From: Eriocheir sinensis
Taxonomy: Eukaryota > Arthropoda > Malacostraca > Decapoda > Varunidae
NCBI RefSeq assembly: GCF_024679095.1
Contig: NW_026111820.1
Span: 57,501 to 121,500 of the forward strand
Direction: 5' to 3'
DNA length: 64,000 bases
Shown: in pieces, positions 21,569 through 32,679 of the stretch
Position numbering within the stretch: the stretch's first letter is position 1
Layout: each line of letters begins with the position of its first letter
Program-made: the position numbers and the translations under genes
Notes under the pieces: generated by a model
What the model was told of the DNA's origin: nothing
Seen by the model: the letters and a program-made list of their open reading frames with translations, nothing else
Database searches by the model: none

Positions 21569-23100
21569 ATGACGTCCCTCAAGCGTTGTTCTGTGTGTGG
21601 CCTTCGCATGGCCAAGCAGTACTTTCTTTCCAAGGACGTTTGTAGGTTCTGCGTTAAGACTCAGAAGGATGATCAGAGGATCATAGAGTTAGAGAATAGG
21701 GTTACGACTCTCGCCGCCCAGGTACACTTACTGGTTAGTGCAGCAACAAGCCCCGCCTCCTCCTCCTCCCCTTCCTCTTCCTCTTCTTCCTCGTCCTCCT
21801 CCCCTTCCTCTTCCTCTTCTTCCTCGTCCTCCTCCCCTCTAGTATTGTCTCCACCCACACAGCAGCCCCTCCCATCCTCCTCCTCCTCCTCCTCCTCGAC
21901 CATCTCCGATCTCCCCGCTTCCCACCCCTCCTTCTTTTCTTCTTCCTCCTCTTCCTCCTCCTCCTCCTCCTCCTCCTCCTCGCCTTCCTCTTCCGTCCCC
22001 CCTCTCCCCTCTCCCCGCCCACCCTCCTCCTCCTCCTCCTCTCCCTCTTTCTCCTCCTTGTCCTCCGCCTCTTCGCTCGTCCCTCCCTCCCACACCTGTC
22101 CTTCACCTTCCCTTCCCCTCTTCCTCCCTCTCCTCGTCCGTCCCTCCTCCCCACCTCACTCTCCCCTTCACCTACTCCTTCCTCCTCCTCCTCCTCCTCC
22201 TCCTCCTCCTCCTCCCCCTCCTCCTCCTCCTCCGCCTCAAATTCCTCGCCTTCCTCTTCCGTCCCCCCTCTCCCCTCTTCCCGCCCACTCTCCTCCTCCT
22301 CCTCCTCCTCTCCCTCTTTCTCCTCCTTGTCCTCCGCCTCCTCGCTCGTCCCTCCCTCCAACACCTGTCCCTTACCTTCCCTTTCCCCCTCTTCCTCCTC
22401 CTCTCCTCGTCCGTTCCTCCCTCCACCACCTCACCCTCCTTTCTCCTTCTTCCTCTTCCTCCTCCTCCTCCCCTTTCCACCTTCCACCTCTTCCACAATT
22501 TCTCCTCGTTCTTCACAGCAGGTCCCTCCCTCCTTCCTGCTCTCCCTCCCCCTTCACCCACCCTCCTGGCCCCCTTCCGACCGTCGGGTTCTTGTTGTAG
22601 GTGATAGTCAGGTTCGTTATGTTGACAGGTATTTTTGCTCCAAGGATAAGAACAGGACGAGGGTGTGTTTCCCAGGGGCAGGGGTGGGCCATATATCAGA
22701 CAGGATTGAGGCGTGTATGGCAAGCGAGGGATCGAACCCCATTGTCTTTCTCAGCTGTGGCGGAAACGACGTTTCCCGTGTGCCAAGCGAGGACCTTCTC
22801 AGGCGTTTTAGAGAATTGTTAGGCAGGATACGTGACGCTGGTGGGTCACCAGTAGTGTGTGGCGTCCTGCCAAGGAGGGGCGTTGGCGATGGATGGCTGT
22901 CCAGGGCGATAGCAGTGAACAGCAGACTTGCTGAGCACTGCGAGCGCAATGGGTGGCTGTTCGTCGACAATTGGGACCTCTTCTTTGGCAACGACGCCCT
23001 CTACGCCCGTGACGGGATACACTTGACGTTCAAGGGTGTTGAGGCTCTCTCAGACTCCCTTGAGCGAGCACTTGGTACCCTGAGGGATTTTTTAGTATAG
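21569..23100 (+). pseudogene. LINE ORF1: zinc finger, low complexity, SGNH esterase
   Basis: Starts MTSLKRCSVCGLRMAK with four Cys (C-x2-C-x14-C-x2-C) near the N-terminus and a short coiled coil (QRIIELENRVTTLAAQV). A ~700-bp Ser/Pro-coding, TCC-rich tract follows, and a frameshift falls inside it. The C-terminal domain from about 22590 is an SGNH/GDSL hydrolase: VLVVGDSQVRYVD (catalytic Ser block), FLSCGGNDVS (Gly/Asn block) and YARDGIHLTFKG (Asp-x-x-His). All catalytic residues are present. Esterase-bearing ORF1 proteins are known from CR1-clade elements. Confidence 0.8.
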
Positions 23101-23159
23101 GCGAGGGGGGGAGGAGTAATGGGAGCAATGGGAGGAGTAATGGGAGCAATGGGAGGAGT

Positions 23160-26029
23160 AATGGGAGGGGACATCTAGCTCATAATATAACCAGGCAGCT
23201 TAGAAGTAATTCTAGAGGAGTAACAGAGGACGGGCTAAGAATCTTCTATACTAACAGCAGGAGCCTCAGAAACAAGATAGACTTACTAAAGGGTGAAGCT
23301 TGTTCAGAAAATTTTGACATAATAGCGATCACTGAGACATGGATAGACACTGCTAATAGAAATTTTAGATCAGAATTTGAAATAACGGGTTATCAGATGT
23401 TTCACAAAGACAGAAGGGGCAGAAAGGGAGGTGGAGTTGCGCTATATGTTAAAGACTCACTTAAATGTTTAGTTAACAACTCAGTCAAAACTAACATGGA
23501 TTCAGTATCAGTTTGGGTGGACGTTTACAAAGGGAAAGAAAAGCTAACTCTAGGAGTTATACAGGCCACCCAACCTTAACAGGCAGGACACGAGTATATT
23601 ACTACAGGAGATTGGCAGGGCAGTATGAGTAGAAATGTCTGCGTAATGGGGGTCTTTAATTTTAGGAATAGAGACTGGGAAGATCTAGTGGGTGACCTGG
23701 AAGCCGAGGACTTTCTTGAAGTTATACAAGATAATTTCCTTAAGCAGGTAGTTACTGAGCCTACCAGAGGAGATAACATATTAGACTTAGTCCTAACCAA
23801 TAATGGGAACTTGCTACGTGAGTTGAAGGTGGGCGGAGAGTTAGGAAATAGTGATCACAGAACGGTTCGTTTTAGCTTAGACTGGGCGGTAACCCGCAGA
23901 ACCAAACCCAGTGTTAGTGCCAGATTTTAGAAGAGCAAACTACGAGGGCTTCGAAGACATCTTGAAGGGTAAACTGGGATAATTTAGGATTCATGAGGCC
24001 AGAACTGCGGATTGGAGAGCCAAGAGAACCAGGTAGAAATTACTTACAATAATTTAGTTAGAGTAATAGTAGAGGTGCAAGAACATCATATACCACAGAG
24101 AACACTTAGAAAAGAAAACAATGATCCTTATTGGATGACTCGTGGACTAAAACACGTGATTGGGTTAAAGATTGGAATTTATAAGAAATTAAAGAATGGG
24201 GAAACACATCTCAGGGGCCGGTACGTCGAACTATCTAGATTAGTTAAGAAAAACACCAGGATAGCAAAATAGAACTATGAGATCAAAGTAGCAAATGAGG
24301 CGAAAAGTAATCCTAAGGGCTTCTTTCAGATGTATAGAACAAAAACACGGGAGAAAATTGGACCGCTGAAAACAAACACGGGAGCTAGTAGAAAATTACG
24401 AAAATATGAGCAGATTGTTGAACGACTACTTCCTTTCAGTATTCACACAGGAGGATCGAACGACTATACCGGAAAGAGTTCAGGTGTACGAGGGCGGGAT
24501 GGCGATAAATTGAGGGATATAATCATTACCAGGCAAGTAGTTCAGGATGAGATAGATAAGCTTAAGAAGAACAAGTCGCCAGGTCCTGACGGGATATTTC
24601 CGAGGGTATTAAAGGAGTTAGGTGATATAATCAGTGACCCACTAACCGACATCTTTAAGATGTCGGTAAATACTATGTGCCGAGCCTATGGAAAGTAGCT
24701 AATGTGACGCCGATTTTAAAAAGGGGGACAGGTCAGTTGCTTCAAACTATCGCCCAATTAGCTTAACATCGGTTATAGGGAAGATGCTGGAGTCCATAAT
24801 AGCCAGGAACATTCGGGAGCATTTAGAGAAACATAGCTTAATTCACGACTCGCAGCATGGGTTCACAAAAGGTAGGTCATGCCTCACCAATCTCTTGTCC
24901 TTCTACAATAAAGTATTTGAGGCGGTTGACAGAGATGAAAATTATGACGTAATCTATCTTGATTTTAGTAAAGCGTTTGACAAAGTTCCTCACCAACGAC
25001 TGTTGCTTAAATTACAGGCTCACGGAGTAGAGTTTTAAGTTTTTAACTGTGTAAAGGCTTGGCTTAGCAATAGGAAGCAAAGATTGCAAATCAATGGTAA
25101 AAGATCTGACTGGGGATGTGTTACGAGTGGGTTCCCACAAGGTTCGGTATTAGGTCCACTTTTGTTTATTATTTATATCAATGACTTAGACACAGGAATT
25201 AGTAGTGATGTTAGCAAATTTGCAGATGATACCAAGATCGGTAGAGTAATTGAGTCGAATCAGGACGCTAGTATTCTCCAAGGTGAACTCAACAGATTAT
25301 ATGACTGGGCGGATAAATGGCAGATGGAGTTCAATGTAGGGAAGTGCAGTATTCTGAGTGTAGGTAGGAACAACCCCTCACATAACTATTGCTTAAATGA
25401 CACTCTCATAAGTAGGTCTGGGTGCGAGAGGGATTTAGGGGTCTTAGTGAGCTCTGATCTCCGTCCAAGGGCACAATGCATTCAAGCTAGAAATCGAGCT
25501 AATAGGGTACTGGGATTTATTTCAAGGAGCGTAAGCAACAGAAGCCCCGAAGTCTTCCTCAAACTATATTTAGCATTAGTTAGACCTCATCTTGACTATG
25601 CGGTTCAGTTCTGGTCACCCTACTATAGAATGGATATCAAAATGTTAGAATCGGTGCAGGAGGATGACTAAGATGATTCAAGGGTTGAGAAACTTGCCAT
25701 ACGAGGAAAGACTCAAACAGTTAAACTTGCATTCTCTAGAAAGGCGAAGGGTGCGTGGAGACATGATCGAGGTTTATAAATGGATGAAGGGCTTTAATAA
25801 GGGAGACATTCATAAGGTTTTGTTGGTAAGAGAACCGGGTAGGACACGAAGTAACGGGTTTAAACTGGATAAATTCAGATTCAACAGGGACATAGGCAAA
25901 AATTGGTTTACTAACAGGGTGGTGGATGAGTGGAATAGGCTTAGCAGTCATGTGGTGAGTGCCAATACAATTGTCACATTCAAAAATAGACTAGATAAAT
26001 TCATGGACAGCGATATTAGGTGGGGTTAG
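23160..26029 (+). pseudogene. LINE ORF2: endonuclease-reverse transcriptase
   Basis: The AP-endonuclease domain begins near 23230 (IFYTNSRSLRNKID) and includes IIAITETWID; the GDxN-type and SDHR motifs follow (GNSDHRTV near 23850). RT motifs: NKSPGPDGIFPRVLKEL (24570), ASNYRPISLTSVIGKMLE (24745), YLDFSKAFDKVPH (24957), PQGSVLGPLLFIIYINDL (25135) and KFADDTKIG (25217; Phe in place of Tyr in the usual YxDD box). The C-terminal region ends at 26029. Stops or shifts near 23579, 23930, 24270, 24695, 25036 and 25670 make it a pseudogene. Confidence 0.9.
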
Positions 26030-26121
26030 ATACACGGGAGCTTAGGGTCAAAGGAGCTGCCTCGTACAGGCCTACCGGCCTCTTGCAGACTCCTGCGTTC
26101 TTATGTTCTTATGTTCTTATG

Positions 26122-26196
26122 ACAACAGGCCGCAACATCAGGAACAACCCATACCTTACCGCCCACGCATTCGACACAGAAAGGATAACAAAACAG
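26122..26196 (+). pseudogene. Spliced viral gene, exon 1 3' part (after LINE)
   Basis: Resumes directly after the LINE 3' repeats. In the frame that fits the next exon it reads Pro/Gln/Arg/His-rich sequence ending RHRKDNKT, then the donor GTGAGT at 26197. Composition matches the exon part upstream of the LINE. Confidence 0.5.
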
Positions 26197-26311
26197 GTGA
26201 GTAGCTGCTTTATAAATATAAATTGAATATTTTAGAAATTGAAGTTTGATTTTAGAAATTGAAGAAATTGATTACTATAATAATATTTCGCCTATTTTTT
26301 TCTCTTTACAG
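26197..26311 (+). other. Intron of the LINE-split gene
   Basis: 115 bp, donor CAG|GTGAGT and acceptor TTTTTTTCTCTTTACAG. The phase joins RHRKDNKT to DDEEFFRTVFSKIHQQ without a stop. Confidence 0.65.
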
Positions 26312-27185
26312 ATGATGAAGAATTTTTCAGAACCGTATTTTCGAAAATACATCAACAGTCTTCTCCCTACACATTTGTGATCTGTATTTCCTTTTTGCTG
26401 CAAAAGGAGATGTACTCGATCCTGCGAGACACCTTGCATAGGTTTAATTATGATTCCATAGCTTTTGAGAAGGATCTCCACCGTATTTTACAAGACTTAA
26501 AGCACAAAGAAGTGAAGAAGCAAAAGAACATCAAAGAGAAGTTGAGAAGGAATATCCGAAGCACATGCCCACGCTTTCTCATGGAGCGGAAGCGTACAAG
26601 CTGCGGATGTTACATTTGAGTCACAATAGCGGTGGCGGAATTGCCAGTAGCAGCAGTGACTACGATTTGCAGAAACCTTCCACGGTTTTCTTGTACGCCG
26701 CGGCGGCGACTGCTGCTGATGTAACTCTAACTCGTGAACTATTTAACAACATAAAAAACAAAACTGCAAATAATGATTCATACAAAGTTGTCGGGGCCAC
26801 CGTATCAACTCTGAACGATCCTGGAAGACCGGATAGAGTTTATGTTGCCCTCCATCCGGTAAACCCCCCTATTGACTTTCACATAATAGGTTACACTCTT
26901 GGTTTTCGAGAGAACACAACACAAGTTGACGGTGGTTACAACGTAATCTTTCCGATAGTAAACAAACCTACTCAAACTCTAGTAGAACTTGCCAGAGAAA
27001 CTGTCGATGCAGTCGGTAAAGTATCTATTTATAATTCTGAAGTGCAAGGTATCGAATGTTTCGGCACATTACCGCCAAAAACATATGATGAGATTAATGT
27101 CTTTCAACCTGCTTCAAGAGAATTCTTCGAAAGACATACGTGTTTTCGAAAATACATCAACAGTCTTCTCCCTACACATTTGTGA
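26312..27185 (+). pseudogene. Spliced viral gene, exon 2
   Basis: After the acceptor the frame reads DDEEFFRTVFSKIHQQSSPY, a hydrophobic run (FVICISFLLQKEMYSIL) and a charged helix (FEKDLHRILQDLKHKE). It shifts by one near 26500 into an open frame that covers a long helical/acidic link, then a beta-rich domain (STVFLYAAAATAADVTLTRE … PDRVYVALHPVNPPIDFHII). Around 27140 the sequence turns into a second copy of 26335-26430 rather than a natural ending. No known family recognised. With the low-complexity exon 1 the intact protein would be around 500-550 residues. Confidence 0.5.
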
Positions 27186-27232
27186 TCTGTATCTCCTTTT
27201 TGCTGCAAAAGGAGTTGTACTCGATCCTGCGG
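27140..27232. repeat. Direct duplication of 26335-26430
   Basis: TTTTCGAAAATACATCAACA to GTACTCGATCCTGCG is repeated about 800 bp downstream within the same gene with few changes. The second copy is fused directly to the PIF-0 leader sequence. Confidence 0.85.
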
Positions 27233-27370
27233 CGGTGGCGTCTGTCATTTCATTGGTAGGTGTGTAGTAGTCGTGTTTGTGTGTGTGTGTGTGTCTTAGC
27301 CTTGTATGTGCGTGTGTGTGTTTGTATCATCAACAAGATTATAAATACTTAACTGCGTCTCTACCTTAAC
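27226..27370 (-). promoter_or_regulatory. Orphan PIF-0 leader: promoter, leader and first codons
   Basis: Matches 18246-18310 joined to 18686-18765, that is, the PIF-0-like 5' end without the SINE. On the minus strand it holds TATTTATA (about 27340-27347), a GT/CA-rich leader and the first few codons (MTDATAA). It then breaks into unrelated sequence, so it drives no PIF-0 gene here. Confidence 0.75.
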
Positions 27371-27416
27371 AGGCAACCATCATTCATCATTGGAGAAAGA
27401 GATAGTTTGGAGCAAG

Positions 27417-28572
27417 CTAGTCTTCAAACAGTCTACAATCAAAATGACGACGATTCCACACATCAGCCATGCGGATATCTCTTCTTCTCTGGTTTCCTTC
27501 ATGTAATTTAAGAGTGTCCTGCATACTGCTACTGCTGCTGCTGCTGCTGCTTTTTCTCCTGTGGTCGAGGACCTCATCCTCGTGTGTAATGGGATCAGAC
27601 AGAGGGAAGATTTCATCGATGCATCTCACAATGGACGACATGGGTGCTTCATCACCCGCATTAGCTGTCAATCTAGCTTCTTTGAAACTTCGTCCTTCGT
27701 AACCGTACATAACCATAGGTTGGGCTCCGATTAAATTTTCACGAAGTGTGTACAGACCAATGCAAGAGTCGATAATTTCAATTTCGACGGGAATGAGGTC
27801 TTGACGGTAATTGTGCAGCATGATACCCTCATATGTTTTCTTGTAGTTGGTCTTCAAATAAGCCAAACATTTTTTTACGTTCTGAGAACCGGAGATAAAA
27901 TATGAAAAGTCCATGTTAGTCCAGTGAACCTGATTAGTCGACGACTGATTCAAGCGAACATCTGCACTAGCTTTGATATTCAAACCCAATAATTTCATCT
28001 CTTTGATCAGTCTATAAAGAAACCAAAGATATTCAACTGTAGACACGCCAATTGTCGTAGGTGAAAACGAATCACCAAAATGTTGTTCTGTTCGACAATA
28101 GAAACTCCTTCCGCAAAACATAATTCAAGAAAAGATTCATCAACGGGAGACCAAGGCACTGACGAACCCGTTACAGGCGATGCTGGCATCTCACCGCCAG
28201 AATGAGTGGTGGTGCTTCTATGGGACGACAGCAAAGCCTTTAACATGATCTCGATACTTTCATTTTCTTTCTTAATCAATTTGCCAGTGTTGCAGGTCAC
28301 ACGAATAACGTTGCTAGAAGTACTACCACCGCCGCCACCAATACTGACGTCCATCAGAAGATCAGAAGCATTGCCTCCCGCTCCGTCTTCTTTTCAATCA
28401 TATCAAAATCACTTGCCCAAAGTTCACACAGAATAGGATCGGAAGGATTTCGGTTGAAAATATTCTTCGTTCGGTTCTGCAGTTTCTGAACAAGTTTCAG
28501 ACTTTCATCTAAAGATAGGAAATCCTTTTCTTTATCTTTCTTAACCATCGGCATGATGAAAGTCATCCTCAC
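27417..28572 (-). pseudogene. Unrecognised viral gene with two frameshifts
   Basis: Three overlapping minus-strand pieces form one gene of about 380 codons: start at 28572 (MRMTFIMPMVKKDKEKDF), shift near 28365 into a Gly-rich loop (SIGGGGGSTSSNVI), shift near 28100 into the longest piece, and end at 27417. The last piece has an Arg/Ser-rich patch with a (Ser)9 run encoded by GCTGCTGCT repeats on the plus strand (27528-27550). It contains YFISGSQNVKKCLAYLKTNY and other mixed alpha/beta segments. No signal peptide. It is divergent from the gene at 28739 and shares a 166-bp intergenic region with it. Family unknown. Confidence 0.5.
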
Positions 28573-28610
28573 ACGTCACTGATAACAAAGAACCACTCAA
28601 GAAGGGAGGG

Positions 28611-28618
28611 TATAAAAG
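28611..28618 (+). promoter_or_regulatory. TATA box (TATAAAAG)
   Basis: Perfect TATAAAAG 121 bp upstream of the ATG at 28739, in the divergent intergenic region. No strong initiator motif seen at the expected spacing. Confidence 0.6.
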
Positions 28619-28738
28619 AAACACAGCGCAGGGAGTAGAGCTGTGATCCGGTCCTTCCTGTGTCAAGGAAGGTCTTGACTACGGACTACGTGCAACCTGC
28701 TAATATAGCGACCAGCTAACCCACCCACCTGCACTCAA

Positions 28739-29370
28739 ATGGCTGACCCAGCATCAAACGATTCATTTATATTTGCATCACTCATAACCATGATCTTGAT
28801 CATCAATTCTTTCATGATGTTGATCATTTTTATGATAATTAAACATTCTTTTAACAAATTAGCATTTATTGAAAATGTTCTTCTCAACTCCGTAAAACAC
28901 GATGAACATTCTGAAAAAAGATCATTGATCGACCACGGCAACCACGGGAACCACGGGAACCACGACAACCACGGGAACCACGGGAACCACGGGAACCACG
29001 GGAACCCAACACGAATGGTCAGCATTGACATGGAATCCAGATTCACCCCTATGAACACTCCTGTAGAACCACTCAAAAATCCAACCATCGACTTGAAATC
29101 CGGACGAGTTTCATGGTCAATTCCATCTAGCAGTCATTCTCACATAATTTGTAAGCCAGCAGATACCCTCACACTCACATGTCTACGGATTGCCCGTCAC
29201 CCACCCCACCTGTTTTATTCAACAATGTAACCCTTGAAGAAGAGGATGAGGAGAATAAAGAGGAGGATCATTACATGTCCATGAATAATTACATTAGCAG
29301 TTCTGCACCCAATGCTTCATCATCATGCATTACACCACCGCCTCTTCCTCAACGCAATATGACCATGTAA
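28739..29370 (+). pseudogene. Membrane-anchored protein with HGN repeats, frameshifted
   Basis: ATG 28739 begins MADPASNDSFIFASLITMIL. Residues about 12-35 are strongly hydrophobic, an uncleaved signal anchor typical of nimaviral envelope proteins. A His-Gly-Asn repeat (about nine HGN units, 28935-29005) follows, then a Pro/Ser-rich tail. The first frame ends near 29228. A better downstream frame (MSTDCPSPTPPVLFNNVTLE to QRNMTM at 29370) overlaps it, implying a frameshift near 29170-29190. The acidic segment EEEDEENKEEDHY is in the second part. A TATA box is upstream. Family not recognised. Confidence 0.55.
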
Positions 29371-29374
29371 AGAG

Positions 29375-29550
29375 TGGAGGCGATTCATGTGTAACCACAA
29401 TTCAAACCCAAACCAAAACATAGTTCAAAATGAAACAAAGCCAAAGCATAGTTTAAATAATATTAAGAGATAGATATAGATTTTTTATTATTATAAATTA
29501 AATACACAATTTGTTAATGAATTTTTTTTTACCCTTCAATATCAAGACTT
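29375..29550. other. AT-rich spacer between convergent genes
   Basis: Contains CAAAACATAGTT-like short repeats and poly-T/A runs. No gene seen. Confidence 0.5.
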
Positions 29551-29551
29551 G

Positions 29552-29749
29552 TTATTGTACTTTTTTTCTTTCTTCATAATCCAGGTTTAGACTTTTTTCC
29601 TCGTCTTCGTTACATCCCTCACACAAGTCTGCTAACTTATCTATAACTTCAATAATATTTTCCTCAACTGTGGGTGTGATGGTATCAGGATGTGTATGCT
29701 TGAACACACCAATGATCATAGGTAATATGCTTAACAAGACATTGGCCAC
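29552..29749 (-). CDS. Small protein with hydrophobic N-terminus (65 aa)
   Basis: Starts MANVLLSILPMIIGVFKH, giving a ~16-residue hydrophobic segment, followed by a polar, acidic tail (CEGCNEDEEKSLNLDYEE). Could be a small membrane or secreted protein. The stop lies in an AT-rich region. Short length and no relatives known to me keep confidence low. Confidence 0.35.
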   Translation of the reverse strand: MANVLLSILPMIIGVFKHTHPDTITPTVEENIIEVIDKLADLCEGCNEDEEKSLNLDYEERKKVQ

Positions 29750-29766
29750 TATACAGAATATTTTTT

Positions 29767-30060
29767 TTAAAATTTACTAAAACAACTCAACACTTCATCA
29801 TCATCATCATCATCGTCATTATTTACCTCTTCTATATTTTTCTCTTCTGTATTCTCCTGGTCCTCTTCTGTATTTTCCTGGTCCTCTTCTGTCTTCTCCT
29901 CCTGTTCGTGGTCGTCGATGACTATGACATTCATCTCTTCTTCATCAGACCAAATTTTACTATCACTTGTTTTGAATGTTAAGCCGATCGCTATTGGTTC
30001 ACCACCACTGATGCTGACTCTCTCATCATCGTCTTCTGGATCGCTATCGACAGTTGTCCA
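29767..30060 (-). CDS. Acidic small protein, N-terminus repeat-derived
   Basis: Up to 101 codons, ending LSCFSKF at 29767. The protein has Glu/Thr repeats (TEEDQEN, twice) and a poly-Asp run. The first few residues come from the family-1 array that begins at 30062, so the true start is lost or lies at a later Met (MNVIVIDDHEQ). Probably the 3' part of an acidic viral protein. Confidence 0.35.
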   Translation of the reverse strand, partial: WTTVDSDPEDDDERVSISGGEPIAIGLTFKTSDSKIWSDEEEMNVIVIDDHEQEEKTEEDQENTEEDQENTEEKNIEEVNNDDDDDDDEVLSCFSKF

Positions 30061-30061
30061 A

Positions 30062-30290
30062 GATAAAAACACACATTCACCTCATTTAAGGTTAGACAAC
30101 ACTCAGTACGAACTAAATTCAGAATTGGAAGCTTCGCAAGACAAAGACACACATTCAACTAATACAATGTTAGACGACATTCATTACGAACTAGATACAG
30201 CATCGGAAGCTTCAGAAGACAAAGACACGCATTCACCTCACACAAGGTTAGACGACATTCAGTACGAACTTTAAAGTCAGAATTGTAAGT
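30062..30290. repeat. Family-1 array, three ~78-bp units
   Basis: Units with CATTCAGTACGAACTAAATTC, GAATTGGAAGCTTCGCAAGAC and AAAGACACACATTCACCTC. This is the plain 78-bp version of family 1. Confidence 0.85.
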
Positions 30291-30590
30291 GACTTTCTGA
30301 AAACAACGGAGTTATTTGCTCTCAATTACTTCATATTCAACAGCATTGCTGATCCAATCACGATCATGGATTTCAAAGAACATATCTATTTCATTCAAAG
30401 GGCTTTGTTCATCAATAAGACCATATTTACTTCATGCATGTGTATGATGTGCTTCAGGTCTCACATTATTCATTCACACATGGCAGAAGTGGACTGAACT
30501 GTATAGCGGTGAACTTACTGTAGAGTGCACGACCTATGTTTTTTTGATGTTGAGGTTTGGGTTTGCACATTATGTATTATTGATTGGACG
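30291..30590. other. Spacer, no gene seen
   Basis: About 300 bp of unique AT-rich sequence between two arrays. Short frames only. Confidence 0.4.
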
Positions 30591-31240
30591 TCACTACTAT
30601 TGATTTATGTGTGCAATTCGTATTTAAGCAGACTAGTCACTTCTCTTTGGTGTTGCGGTAATTATCACTCTCGTGTTTTAGCAGACTACGTCACAGTATT
30701 GATTGAGGATAGCTTATGTCACTACTCTTCGAGATTGCTTCCTGTGAGTAATTAATTATTGATATTATTTTAGGTGTGCAATTAACACCCTCGTGTTTTA
30801 TCAGGTGTGTTATCAGAAGCCTACGTCACAGTATATAGTGAAAGGAGGCTCACTACTCTTGATTCATATGTGCAAATAACACCCTCGTGTTTTATCAGGT
30901 GATTATCACCCTCATGTTATGGCAGACTACGTTACTGTATTGATTGATAGGAGGACAGGAAGTGTGTATTAATACCCTCGTGTTCTAACAGGTGTTATCA
31001 GGAGACTACGTCACAGTATATATTGATAGGAGGTTCACTACTATTGATTCATGTGTGCAAATAACACCTTAGCAGGTGATTATTACCCTCGTGTTATAGC
31101 AGACTACGTCACAGTATTGATTGATAGGAGGACTTCCTGTGTGTATTTATACCTTCGTATTTTATCAGGCGTTATTAGGAGACTACCATTGCTTATATTA
31201 TTGATTCATGTGTGCAATTATCACCCTTGTGATTAACACC
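30590..31240. repeat. Family-3 array (TGACGTA-type units)
   Basis: Irregular units with GTGTGCAATTAACACCCTCG, TGTTTTATCAGGTG, and AGACTACGTCACAGTATTG. GACTACGTCAC carries a cAMP-response-element-like TGACGTA on the other strand. Related arrays at 55215-55660 and, inverted, 57725-58350. Confidence 0.8.
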
Positions 31241-31635
31241 CTCAAAAACGATAAGTTGATTTGTCTGTTAGACAAGATAATAAGGAGAGTTAACGCTTAC
31301 AATTCGGGACAGGATGTTGATTTGCAGAAGTGGGCAAGACGCATGTTGAATGTCGGTGCATTCGTGCGGTCGTGGAATCCCACTTTCGGATCTATGAAAG
31401 GTATCATTCCCCAACTTCAGGCGACGTACAAGAAAGAGCGAACCGTTATGCAACAAGCTGTCAAGATTTACGCTAAGCTCGATCCGAGGAAAGCAGATCT
31501 CAACCGAGTGGGTGAAGACGACCAAACTCTCTATGAATTCAATATACGGATGTCTGGCGCTCAGATGCAAGACCCACAAGATTATAGACTCTTCCTCTTC
31601 CGTAGAGAATATGGAGGTGGGAGTTGGTGGTGGCT
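31240..31635 (+). pseudogene. Internal viral gene fragment between repeats
   Basis: About 130 codons of good coding sequence (NTLKNDKLICLLDKIIRRVN … MQDPQDYRLFLFRREYGGG) entered from a family-3 repeat and left through a family-1 repeat. Both ends are therefore translated repeat, and neither native start nor stop is present. Basic, helical, with KKERTVMQQAVKIYAKLDPR. Likely a piece of a virion protein, but unidentified. Confidence 0.45.
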
Positions 31636-31712
31636 TCGCATTCCAATTCTGAATTTAGTTCGTACTGAATGTTGTCTAACCTTAAGTGAGGTGAATGTGT
31701 GTCTTTGTCTTT

Positions 31713-32612
31713 CGAAGCTTCCGATTCGTTAACACTCCAATTAAGTAAATTAAATGTCAAAGTGTGTCCGTGACTTGTAGTTGTAGTTCGAATTAACTTT
31801 TAGTTCTTGCAGTTGATTTGAAAGATCTCAGTGTGGACACGCTACATGTAATGCATAATTTACAATTGATCTGAATGTCGCTTCAAGACTAAAACACATA
31901 TTCACCCGGAGCCTTCTTAGAAGGTTAAGAACGTGATAGCGTAAATGTCGTCTATACACGAATGTGTTTCTGTGCACGATACTGACTTATTTCTACAAAC
32001 TTTGATGAAGATCTTAAGTCACCATTATTCCTTGCTGTCAGTATTGTCTAGATATAGTTGAAGAAGAATTGAGATGCAGAACAACAGTATACTTTTTATT
32101 AACTAAAATATCATAATTATATACATGTGTGTTATGAAACAAATTTAACAGGGACTAGTTAAACTGTGCAAATCTTGAACCCACCTGACAAACTCTGTGC
32201 AAATCCTGACCCCAGTTTCTTCTCCGGTTAAATTGTGTGTAGATCCTGCCTGTGACAAATTCTTTGCATATCCTGACCCCAGTTTCTTGCACAAACTATG
32301 TACAAGTTTCTTTTCCGTTTAACTTTGTTCAAACACATTTATTATATAACACTTTAAAAACGTTTCGAAAAATATATTTAAAATATTGGACCCTACTTTA
32401 GCTAAACCCTATTTACATACATGTGTTACTTAACTCAGAATTTCTTGAGAGTAACAAGAGGTTCTCGAGGTTCCCTTGTGACATGTACAAATGGAATGTG
32501 ACGATATGGTTTGTTTCTTTTCACCGTACGTAATGATACAGGTTTGTTATCTTTGATTAGGTTTAGTGGTTCTTCTCTAGGGTTGCTGTCTTTGATTAGG
32601 TTTAGTGTTCAT
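31713..32612. repeat. Repeated segment R2 (inverted copy of R1 and R3)
   Basis: 31713-32446 is the reverse complement of 4483-5215 and 60654-61376. The match with the R3 neighbourhood continues to 32612 (against 60483-60653), including the ACCTAATCAAAGATAACAAACC motif pair. Confidence 0.85.
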
Positions 32613-32679
32613 CTTCAGTGTCATTAGAAATGGGTACAAGTGATGATTTACTATTGATAGTCCACTCATTCAACCCACA

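Larger units (their letters stand above)
20832..26121 (+). mobile_element. CR1-type LINE, nearly full length
   Basis: About 5.3 kb, inserted inside a viral exon. ORF1 (zinc finger and esterase) and ORF2 (endonuclease and reverse transcriptase) are in order. The 3' end at 26098-26121 is three copies of TTCTTATG, the short terminal repeat typical of CR1-like elements, which usually lack a poly-A tail and clear target duplications. Multiple frameshifts show it is inactive. The 5' boundary is placed where the exon's composition changes and is uncertain by tens of bases. Confidence 0.85.

Noticed and set aside
21673..22723. Minus-strand Glu/Arg/Gly-rich frames
   Set aside because: Antisense of the TCC-rich low-complexity tract in LINE ORF1.
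28735..29088. Minus-strand Trp/Phe/Pro repeat protein
   Set aside because: Antisense of the HGN repeat in the membrane-anchored protein gene, which has its own TATA box and start.
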